NCBI GenBank assembly: GCA_020053155.1
Contig: JAGVNS010000104.1
Span: 1-8,848, forward strand
DNA: 8,848 nt
Origin: Nitrososphaerota archaeon
Lineage (GTDB): Archaea; Iainarchaeota; Iainarchaeia; Iainarchaeales; VGJJ01
Reading direction: 5' to 3'
Part shown: positions 1 through 3,778 of the stretch, in pieces
Numbering within the stretch: the stretch's first letter is position 1
How the letters are laid out: each line of letters begins with the position of its first letter
The notes under the pieces: generated by a model
The model's input: the letters and a program-made list of their open reading frames with translations, nothing else
Told to the model about the DNA's origin: nothing
Database searches by the model: none
Made by a program: the position numbers and the translations under genes

Positions 1-208
1 CACGCTTGGCGAGAACGGCCATTCCTTCCTTTTCACGCAGTTGAGTTCCAAGCTTGATTAGGTTTTCACGCGTGATGGTAATCCCGCGCACGATGCATTC
101 TTTTCTAATTTCATCCGAAAGGGAGCGGTGGATAAAGCCTTTATTCTCCAGGAATTCAGCCAGGGTGTCCTTACCCGCTGCATACATTCCAGTAACGCCC
201 AATAACAC
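1..208 (-). CDS. P-loop nucleotide/dephospho-CoA kinase-like protein (partial, N-terminus only)
   Basis: The first 69 codons of a gene that leaves the window at its left edge. The protein begins VLLGVTGMYAAGKDT; the GxxxxAGKDT stretch is a Walker A loop that binds the phosphates of ATP. It continues with a helix of the type seen in dephospho-CoA kinase and the archaeal UPF0200 nucleotide kinase-like families (TRENLIKLGTQLREKEG). Such proteins transfer phosphate to small molecules in the cytoplasm; the substrate cannot be told here. I chose GTG at 206-208 because an in-frame TAA lies only two codons upstream (212-214), and a G6 tract at 217-222 sits 8 nt ahead of GTG as a plausible ribosome binding site. 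It lies 57 nt downstream of the dUTPase gene. In some archaea and candidate-phylum bacteria this domain is fused to dCMP deaminase, which would suit the neighbour, but the C-terminus is outside the window. Family assignment is fairly safe; substrate unknown. Confidence 0.75.
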   Translation of the reverse strand, partial: MLLGVTGMYAAGKDTLAEFLENKGFIHRSLSDEIRKECIVRGITITRENLIKLGTQLREKEGMAVLAKR

Positions 209-251
209 GATTTATTCCCCCCAACCCTATATTACAATTGCCCATGGGGAT

Positions 252-259
252 GATTATAA
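252..259 (-). promoter_or_regulatory. TATA-like box for the partial kinase gene
   Basis: The minus strand reads TTATAATC here. Transcription expected about 26 nt further on would start near 229, leaving a short leader that contains the G6 tract (217-222) before GTG at 208. Spacing fits an archaeal promoter; no experimental support. Confidence 0.35.
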
Positions 260-265
260 CGTTTC

Positions 266-691
266 CTATTGCAGGCCGGTGCTCCCAAACTTGCCCCCAC
301 CCCTCACCGTATCATCTAGCCGAGGTACTTCCACTACCTCGGGTTGTAAAATGGGTTGAATTAATAGTTGAGCAATTTTGGACCCTTTTTCAATCGTGTA
401 GGGGTTTTCTCCCAAATTGACCAGGATGATGGTGTATTCTCCCCGATACGTTTCGTCAAAAACACCCCCAATCACGTGCAGGTGGAACTTTGCCGCCATC
501 CCCGATTTGTCCCAAATCAACCCCGCGTGTCCGGGGGGCAACGCAATGGCAATGCCCGTTTTCACAATCGCTTTTTGCTGCGGGGCTAACACTACTTTTT
601 CGAGAGAGAACAAATCCAATCCGGCGTCTCCAGGCAACGCGTATTTTGGAAGAATGGCATCGGGATGAAGTTTCTGGACAAGCAGTTTCAT
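266..691 (-). CDS. dut: Trimeric dUTP diphosphatase (dUTPase)
   Basis: Hydrolyses dUTP to dUMP and diphosphate, keeping uracil out of DNA and supplying dUMP for thymidylate synthesis; cytoplasmic homotrimer with active sites at subunit interfaces. All five family motifs are visible in 141 residues: motif 1 DAGLDLFS (22-29), motif 2 DKSGMAAK (61-68), motif 3 GGVFDETYRGE (75-85, containing the catalytic Asp79 that activates water), motif 4 KGSKIAQLLIQP (102-113), and the C-terminal lid motif 5 RGGGKFGSTG (130-139). Motif 2 has Asp-Lys where Pro-Arg is usual, a variant that keeps a basic residue. Length is normal for the family. The ATG at 691 has no ribosome binding site but lies about 24 nt from a TATA-like element, so the mRNA may be leaderless. 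The partial kinase gene follows 57 nt downstream. Bifunctional dCTP deaminase/dUTPase is a related alternative, but motif 3 and the terminal motif 5 favour a plain dUTPase. Confidence 0.93.
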   Translation of the reverse strand: MKLLVQKLHPDAILPKYALPGDAGLDLFSLEKVVLAPQQKAIVKTGIAIALPPGHAGLIWDKSGMAAKFHLHVIGGVFDETYRGEYTIILVNLGENPYTIEKGSKIAQLLIQPILQPEVVEVPRLDDTVRGGGKFGSTGLQ

Positions 692-711
692 ATCTCAATT
701 ACCACAATAGC

Positions 712-720
712 CTATTTAAG
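712..720. promoter_or_regulatory. Shared bidirectional TATA-like element between dut and the SpeD-like gene
   Basis: The plus strand reads CTATTTAAG and the minus strand CTTAAATAG, so both strands resemble an archaeal TATA box. The centre lies about 24 nt from the dut ATG (691, minus) and about 27 nt from the ATG at 743 (plus). That is the normal TATA-to-start distance, so both transcripts would begin at or next to their start codons. Position and sequence are direct; activity is inferred. Confidence 0.45.
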
Positions 721-742
721 GGCTAGAGCAAATCATTTTTTC

Positions 743-1093
743 ATGTGGAAAAATTTAGCGCCGGGTTTGATTCGCCAACGAGTTATTATCGAAGGAACGA
801 CCAAAAAGATTGTAAAAACTAAAGAAATGAAAGAATACTTACTAGAATTGGACAAGGTAGCCAAAATGGAAGTGCTAGAACCCCCAATCGCATACACGGC
901 CCACGAGATGGGATTTGGGGGGTGGATTCACTGGAAATCATCTGGTTCCCATTTTTACAGTTACCCAACAAATCCCCCATTGTTTACGGTTGATATGTAC
1001 ACGTGCAAACCATTTGCTGTAAAAAAAGTAGTGGCGTTTACAAAGAAGTATTTCAGTGCAATAGAAATCGTCTGGAAAGAAATTGAAGTGTAG
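743..1093 (+). CDS. S-adenosylmethionine decarboxylase (SpeD)-like protein
   Basis: A 116-residue protein that I relate to the prokaryotic AdoMet decarboxylase fold. The clue is residues 66-104: a SSGSH stretch, then a segment ending in FTVDMYTCKPF and a helix KVVAFTKKYF. This parallels the SpeD pattern ESH...AAIDLFTCG followed by a helix. In SpeD the Ser of ESH becomes the pyruvoyl cofactor and the Cys of FTC is the proton donor; here Ser69-His70 and Cys88 match. The Glu before Ser is Gly, the segment is one residue shorter, and the usual IHTWPE histidine is absent, so activity and substrate are uncertain. SpeD makes decarboxylated AdoMet for spermidine synthesis; relatives in poorly studied archaea and bacteria have been reported to use other amino-acid substrates. 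I start at ATG 743, not the in-frame ATG 665 that would overlap dut, because of the TATA-like element about 27 nt upstream. It ends 9 nt from convergent ndk. Confidence 0.65.
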   Translation: MWKNLAPGLIRQRVIIEGTTKKIVKTKEMKEYLLELDKVAKMEVLEPPIAYTAHEMGFGGWIHWKSSGSHFYSYPTNPPLFTVDMYTCKPFAVKKVVAFTKKYFSAIEIVWKEIEV

Positions 1094-1102
1094 AGTGTTA
1101 AA

Positions 1103-1594
1103 TTAGTTTCCAAACGTGTGCTTTTCGTGCACGGTTTTGTAATCGTACAATTCTTTTGGTTCGAACCAAAGCGCTATTTCTTTTTTGGCGTCTTCCGAAG
1201 AGGCAGAAGCGTGAATCAGGTTTCGAATAGCTTTGTTATTGCTGTCCCCCCACGCGTAGGATTGGTGCGCAAAGTCTCCGCGCACGGTTCCGGGTGGCGC
1301 AGATTTGGGTTCGGTGGGACCAACCATCTTTCGAACCAAATCAATGGAATGAATTCCTTCAAGTACGAGGGCTAAAACCGGCCCTTCGGTCAAAAAGTTT
1401 ACGTTGTATTCAAACATTTTCTGCCCATGGCGTTGGGCAACATCACAATAATGTTTCCCCGCATGCTCACGGGAAACGTGTATCAGCTTGCACCCAACTA
1501 TTTTCAATCCTACGTCTTCGAAGCGCTGAATAATTCTTCCAATGAGTTGTCGCTGGACCCCATCCGGTTTGATTAATATCAGGGTTTTTTCCAT
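1103..1594 (-). CDS. ndk: Nucleoside diphosphate kinase
   Basis: Transfers the terminal phosphate of NTPs to NDPs through a phosphohistidine intermediate, balancing cytoplasmic (d)NTP pools. The protein opens with the family signature MEKTLILIKPDGVQR (Lys9 binds nucleotide), has PPGTVRGDF (101-108), and carries the active-site histidine in NLIHAS (His128). Directly after it the usual Asp of HGSDS/HASDS is Ala131. A C-terminal tail after ALWFEPKEL brings the length to 163, slightly longer than the usual 150 or so. I start at ATG 1594; ATG 1597 is equally possible, and a TTG at 1609, only 4 nt after the eL24 stop, is less likely. It is the last gene of the ribosomal operon, as in many archaea; infB (aIF5B), which often follows there, is absent here and a convergent gene follows instead. 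Confidence 0.95.
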   Translation of the reverse strand: MEKTLILIKPDGVQRQLIGRIIQRFEDVGLKIVGCKLIHVSREHAGKHYCDVAQRHGQKMFEYNVNFLTEGPVLALVLEGIHSIDLVRKMVGPTEPKSAPPGTVRGDFAHQSYAWGDSNNKAIRNLIHASASSEDAKKEIALWFEPKELYDYKTVHEKHTFGN

Positions 1595-1613
1595 CATACG
1601 GAAATTCAACTCG

Positions 1614-1844
1614 TTACTTTTTCTCTTCTTTGGTTTTCGCGGCTTCGTGCGTGCGGATGGCGATGTTGGACGCTTTTGTTTTGGCGTAATCCTGGGTCCA
1701 TCGCGTGTTGCGCGACTGCCTGTTTAAGTAGAGCATGTTGTGTTCGCACTTGCGCGAGCAGAAATGGTACACTTGCCCCGTTTTCCGGGCGAAAATGAGG
1801 CCGGTTCCTCGTTGGATGGCGTTACCGCAAAATGAACAATCCAT
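1614..1844 (-). CDS. rpl24e: Large ribosomal subunit protein eL24 (L24e)
   Basis: A 76-residue zinc-ribbon protein of the 50S subunit, present in archaea and eukaryotes. Four cysteines in two CxxC/CxxxC pairs (Cys3, Cys6, Cys29, Cys33) form the zinc site, and the following SRKCEHNMLYLNRQSRNTRW segment is the conserved RNA-binding part of the family. The lysine-rich tail from about residue 52 is longer than in many archaeal copies of roughly 60-65 residues. The ATG at 1844 has an AAGGTG ribosome binding site 5 nt upstream (1850-1855). It lies between rps28e and ndk in a conserved archaeal operon, but is set off from rps28e by an unusual 83-nt spacer with tandem repeats and oligo-T, which may tune the ratio of the two products. 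Confidence 0.96.
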   Translation of the reverse strand: MDCSFCGNAIQRGTGLIFARKTGQVYHFCSRKCEHNMLYLNRQSRNTRWTQDYAKTKASNIAIRTHEAAKTKEEKK

Positions 1845-1870
1845 TTTTTCACCTTTTTGTTTCCCTTTTT

Positions 1871-1912
1871 TAGTTTTTGATTATTAGTTTTTGATTTGTA
1901 GTTTTTGATTAA
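1871..1912. repeat. Three tandem 14-bp repeats in the rps28e-rpl24e spacer
   Basis: TAGTTTTTGATT occurs exactly at 1871, 1885 and 1899 on the plus strand, a strict 14-bp period; only the last two bases of each unit vary (AT, TG, AA). The operon mRNA reads the complement, AATCAAAAACTA, three times. The repeats fill most of the spacer, just before the eL24 ribosome binding site. Role unknown: unstructured A-rich spacer, protein-binding sites, or slippage are all possible. Confidence 0.85.
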
Positions 1913-1920
1913 ACTTTTTT

Positions 1921-1926
1921 AAAAAA
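1921..1926 (-). terminator. Possible oligo-T pause/terminator after rps28e
   Basis: One base after the eS28 TAA, the minus strand has T6 followed by A6. Archaeal RNA polymerase can stop at oligo-T tracts without a hairpin, so some transcripts may end here before rpl24e-ndk. The tract is short, so partial termination at most. Confidence 0.3.
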
Positions 1927-1927
1927 T

Positions 1928-2137
1928 TTAGTGTGCGCGTATTTCCTTGGCTTCGCGCTCCGTGTTCAACAAAATAAGTTTGTCTCCCGCGCGCAGATTC
2001 CCTTTGACGTTTCTACGTTTAACACGGCCTTTTTCGGGGCCGTCCAAAATGCGGCACAATACTTGAGCGATTTCCCCGTGGACGCCGGTGCGTTTCACCA
2101 ATTCCACGACTTCTGCCGGTGTTCCAAGTTCACCCAT
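1928..2137 (-). CDS. rps28e: Small ribosomal subunit protein eS28 (S28e)
   Basis: A 69-residue OB-fold protein of the 30S subunit, shared by archaea and eukaryotes and located near the mRNA exit region. Recognisable stretches are PAEVVELVKRTGVHGEI, the RVKRRNVKG core and the C-terminal signature LLNTEREAKEIR. I start at ATG 2137: an AGGTG ribosome binding site at 2145-2149 sits 7 nt ahead of it, whereas a TTG two codons upstream would be too close. That binding site overlaps the stop codon of rpl7ae, so translation of the two genes is probably coupled. Confidence 0.96.
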   Translation of the reverse strand: MGELGTPAEVVELVKRTGVHGEIAQVLCRILDGPEKGRVKRRNVKGNLRAGDKLILLNTEREAKEIRAH

Positions 2138-2147
2138 ACGCAAACAC

Positions 2148-2510
2148 CTACTTGCTCAACGCTCCAAGCGTTTTAACCAATTGTTCTAACTGGGCTTGGG
2201 AATCCCCGGTTTCGGTCACTGCAACGGCGGCCGTAGCTACTGCCACACCTGCTTTTTCTCCCAATTCTTTCTTGGTATCAGAAAAGGTGTAGGGGACTTT
2301 CTTTTCTTTGCACAATAAGGGCAAGTGCATGGTTAGTTCGGCCGGTGAAACGTCTTTGGCGATAATGACAAGTTTGGCTTGGTCGCGCTCAATGGCTTTA
2401 GTAACCTCGTTCACGCCTATCTTCATTTTTCCGTGCTTTTTCGCAAGCTCGGCCAAAAAGTCGTTTTGTTTCTCTTTGAGTTCAGCTGGAACATCGAATG
2501 TAATAGCCAT
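2148..2510 (-). CDS. rpl7ae: Large ribosomal subunit protein eL8 / L7Ae, kink-turn RNA-binding protein
   Basis: A 120-residue archaeal L7Ae. It is a 50S protein and also the core kink-turn-binding subunit of box C/D and H/ACA guide RNPs and of archaeal RNase P. The RNA-contacting motif KIGVNEVTKAIE (30-41) is intact, followed by AKLVIIAKDVSP (46-56), HLPLLCKEKKVPY (62-74) and the hydrophobic AVATAAVAV loop region that reads the kink. I start at ATG 2510 because a strong GAGGTG ribosome binding site (2520-2525) lies 9 nt upstream; an in-frame GTG at 2522 falls inside that site. It is the first gene of the operon with rps28e, rpl24e and ndk. L7Ae is known in Sulfolobus to bind a kink-turn in its own leader and reduce its translation; a similar arrangement may exist here (see the leader element). 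Confidence 0.97.
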   Translation of the reverse strand: MAITFDVPAELKEKQNDFLAELAKKHGKMKIGVNEVTKAIERDQAKLVIIAKDVSPAELTMHLPLLCKEKKVPYTFSDTKKELGEKAGVAVATAAVAVTETGDSQAQLEQLVKTLGALSK

Positions 2511-2519
2511 ACTTTTTTT

Positions 2520-2525
2520 CACCTC
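2520..2525 (-). promoter_or_regulatory. Strong ribosome binding site of rpl7ae, overlapping a uORF stop
   Basis: The minus strand reads GAGGTG, 9 nt before ATG 2510. The TGA of an upstream 18-codon ORF (2524-2526) overlaps it, so ribosomes finishing the uORF would sit on the site. It decides the L7Ae start against GTG 2522. Confidence 0.7.
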
Positions 2526-2580
2526 AAACCCGCTCTGTTGAACGTGTTTTCATGGGTTGCCCCCTCAAAAGGAGCTCCAT
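2524..2580 (-). CDS. Possible upstream ORF / leader peptide of rpl7ae (18 codons)
   Basis: Reads MELLLRGQPMKTRSTERV then TGA, ending inside the L7Ae ribosome binding site. Its ATG at 2580 lies about 27 nt from the centre of the TATA box at 2604-2611, the spacing expected if the mRNA starts at this ATG (leaderless). An internal ATG (residue 10, 2553) follows a G-rich GAGGGGG tract that could serve as its own binding site. The peptide has no recognisable family. The ORF could be chance in a 70-nt leader; the exact coincidences at both ends are why it is listed. Confidence 0.35.
   Translation of the reverse strand: MELLLRGQPMKTRSTERV
2547..2570 (-). promoter_or_regulatory. Candidate kink-turn (K-turn/K-loop) in the rpl7ae leader
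   Basis: The leader RNA can be written UUUU-GA-GGG-ggcaa-CCC-AU-GA-AAAA. The outer UUUU/AAAA pairs form one stem, the two GA dinucleotides can make the tandem sheared G.A pairs, and GG(G)/CC(C) forms the second stem. If the last C is unpaired, the bulge is CAU with U just before GA, the favoured position-3 base for L7Ae, and AUGA resembles the box C core RUGA. The G-C stem is only 2-3 bp, closer to a K-loop, and the A-U stem is weak, so this is a hypothesis supported mainly by its place in front of the L7Ae gene. Confidence 0.35.
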
Positions 2581-2603
2581 AAACCAAAAAGCCCAGTAAA
2601 AGG

Positions 2604-2611
2604 CTTATAAA
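2604..2611 (-). promoter_or_regulatory. TATA box of the rpl7ae-rps28e-rpl24e-ndk operon
   Basis: The minus strand reads TTTATAAG, close to the archaeal TATA consensus. It predicts transcription from about 2580, giving a leader of about 70 nt before the L7Ae ATG at 2510. This is the best TATA match in the spacer upstream of the operon. Confidence 0.55.
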
Positions 2612-2617
2612 CGAAAC

Positions 2618-2680
2618 CCGTGCTCAGCGCATTTTGCGCTTCCAGAGTAAACGGCCCATGCCCCTGCTCTCCACGCACGG
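2618..2680. other. Possible structured element between ybaK-like gene and ribosomal promoter
   Basis: CCGTGC (2618-2623) pairs perfectly with GCACGG (2675-2680), enclosing a perfect hairpin AGCGCA-TTT-TGCGCT (2626-2640) and a short AGAG/CTCT arm (2644-2647 with 2667-2670). Together they could make a three-way junction on either strand. It is not a tRNA (no T-arm) and I see no box C/D or ACA boxes. It may be a 3' UTR structure, a small RNA or chance. Confidence 0.3.
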
Positions 2681-2699
2681 CGGATTATTTGTGGTTCAG

Positions 2700-2718
2700 A
2701 TAATGGTTTTTTCATTAT
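2700..2718. other. Small hairpin downstream of the deacylase gene
   Basis: ATAATG (2700-2705) and CATTAT (2713-2718) flank a 7-nt loop, about 30 nt after the deacylase stop. It could mark the 3' end of that mRNA, though no U-tract follows on the minus strand. Confidence 0.25.
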
Positions 2719-2748
2719 TAGATGAATTTAGCGCGGAGGGATTTAATG

Positions 2749-3228
2749 CTATTTATTGGTCCTTATCGCAAACCGCAGCAGCTTTTGCGGTAGAATGAGA
2801 CGCAAATCCCTTGTTTTTAGGCGCACGCTTTCCGTGAGCAGCCCAATGTTGAATTCCGCGCTGGCGTGGTCGAAAACAGACTCGTCGATGTACGTAGGCA
2901 TGGGTTGGGTGAACCCAAATGGGGGGGCGCTTCCGGGTTCGCATCCCGTTTTTTCCAATACTTTCTCTTTCTTCGCCAACTGAAGTTTTTTGAATTGAAA
3001 CAGATGGGCGAGTTTTTTCAAATCAAGCTTGAGGTCGGCCGCTAAAAGGGCTAAAACAATCCCCCTATCCGTTTCCAAAACCATCGCTTTGACCCCATTA
3101 TGGATTTTCCCATTTCGGGCAGCCGCGGCTTGTTCAGATGTGTATACGGGTGCATGAACAAAGTGTTCAAAGGGAATGTGTTCCTTTTTTAGTAATTGGA
3201 GAATGCGGTCTCGTTCAGATTTCCCCAT
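2749..3228 (-). CDS. YbaK/ProX-type aminoacyl-tRNA deacylase (trans-editing protein)
   Basis: A free-standing 159-residue editing domain of the YbaK/ProXp family, which hydrolyses mischarged aminoacyl-tRNAs (for example Ala- or Cys-tRNAPro) in the cytoplasm. Visible family features: HAPVYTSEQAA (25-35), the conserved Lys47 in GVKAMVLE, LDLKKLA (68-74), and the hallmark TGCEPGSAPPFG (94-105), followed by YIDESVF and FNIGL (126-130). Length is normal. The target tRNA cannot be decided from sequence alone. The ATG at 3228 has no ribosome binding site; AT-rich sequence near 3253-3260, about 28 nt upstream, could be its TATA box for a leaderless mRNA. T-rich runs just before the ATG suggest that the surface-protein operon upstream ends here and this gene is transcribed separately. 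Confidence 0.9.
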   Translation of the reverse strand: MGKSERDRILQLLKKEHIPFEHFVHAPVYTSEQAAAARNGKIHNGVKAMVLETDRGIVLALLAADLKLDLKKLAHLFQFKKLQLAKKEKVLEKTGCEPGSAPPFGFTQPMPTYIDESVFDHASAEFNIGLLTESVRLKTRDLRLILPQKLLRFAIRTNK

Positions 3229-3248
3229 AAAAAAAACGAAAAAAATGC
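3229..3248 (-). terminator. T-rich terminator at the end of the surface-protein operon
   Basis: On the minus strand, immediately after the TAA of the 3249-3482 gene, two runs of seven or more T are separated only by CG, reaching the ATG of the deacylase gene. Archaeal polymerases terminate at such oligo-T tracts without needing a hairpin. The placement between two functionally unlike genes supports this. Confidence 0.55.
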
Positions 3249-3482
3249 TTATTTTTTAGAGTGCTTGGTTTTGATTTGAGACAATTCCATGCGCAGGGTT
3301 TTGTCGGATTGGAATATTTGTTTTGCCAATTTTCCGTTCAAATCCACTAATTCATTGTGCTTGCCCTCAAGAGATGCCACGCAGCGCGTAAGTTGTTGAT
3401 TAGAGTAACGAATCAAATATACTGCTACAAGCATGGAAATGAGGAAGAATCCCACCGACACAATGATTTCCGCTAAAGGCAT
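3249..3482 (-). CDS. Small single-pass membrane protein with coiled coil (paralogue A)
   Basis: An unrecognised 77-residue protein. Residues 5-24 are a hydrophobic helix, with the N-terminus probably outside or only a few residues long, followed at once by RYSNQQL and an amphipathic, charged helix (about 32-72) likely to form a coiled coil in the cytoplasm, ending in a Lys-rich tail. It aligns without any gap over 71 residues to the next upstream protein (30 identities, about 42%), including a shared 12-residue block AVYLIRYSNQQL spanning the membrane-cytoplasm border. The ATG at 3482 is preceded by GGAG about 10 nt upstream. It follows the paralogue by 18 nt and is the last gene before a T-rich terminator. 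I know no named family; a partner or assembly factor of the adjacent large surface protein is a guess from position. Confidence 0.75.
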   Translation of the reverse strand: MPLAEIIVSVGFFLISMLVAVYLIRYSNQQLTRCVASLEGKHNELVDLNGKLAKQIFQSDKTLRMELSQIKTKHSKK

Positions 3483-3500
3483 GCGTTTTTTACTCCAAAA

Positions 3501-3776
3501 TTATCGGGATCTACTGCTGGAAGATACGGCTGTTTCTTTTTCGCTTTTGGAAGACTTGCCGGGTTTCATTCCGTCTATTTCTTTTCGAAAGTTTTCTTCA
3601 TTCACGATAACTGTTTTCGTGAGTCGTGCGTTGAGTTTCATCAATTCAAGGTTCTTGTCGCGCAAACCGGAAATGCTTTTCATGAGCTGCTGGTTGGAGT
3701 AGCGAATCAAATATACGGCGATTATCATTTGAACGGCGAACAATCCAAGCGAAACGAGCAGTTCGGTGGCAACCAT
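3501..3776 (-). CDS. Small single-pass membrane protein with coiled coil (paralogue B)
   Basis: A 91-residue relative of the following gene: hydrophobic helix (residues 4-24), the identical block AVYLIRYSNQQL (20-31), a charged amphipathic helix (about 32-72), then a low-complexity Ser/Lys/Arg tail ending SSSSRSR that paralogue A lacks. I start at ATG 3776 rather than ATG 3782. From 3776 it aligns residue for residue with paralogue A, and AGGAG lies 8 nt upstream instead of 2. ATG 3782 would overlap the TGA of the large surface protein gene as ATGA. Either way the two genes touch, so translation is probably coupled and the products may act together. Function unknown. Confidence 0.75.
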   Translation of the reverse strand: MVATELLVSLGLFAVQMIIAVYLIRYSNQQLMKSISGLRDKNLELMKLNARLTKTVIVNEENFRKEIDGMKPGKSSKSEKETAVSSSSRSR

Positions 3777-3778
3777 AG

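Noticed and set aside
665..742. N-terminal extension of the SpeD-like protein from ATG 665
   Set aside because: It would overlap the dUTPase start, and the TATA-like element at 712-720 would lie inside it; the similarity to SpeD begins after ATG 743.
1871..1912. CRISPR array
   Set aside because: Only three 14-bp AT-rich units directly abutting with no spacers.
2604..2611. Plus-strand TATA box (CTTATAAA) driving a small RNA to the right
   Set aside because: Start would fall near 2631-2634, inside the hairpin of the only structured element; the minus-strand reading fits the ribosomal operon better.
2618..2680. tRNA gene
   Set aside because: An acceptor-like 6-bp stem is present, but there is no T-loop GGTTCRA motif, no normal anticodon arm and the length is too short.
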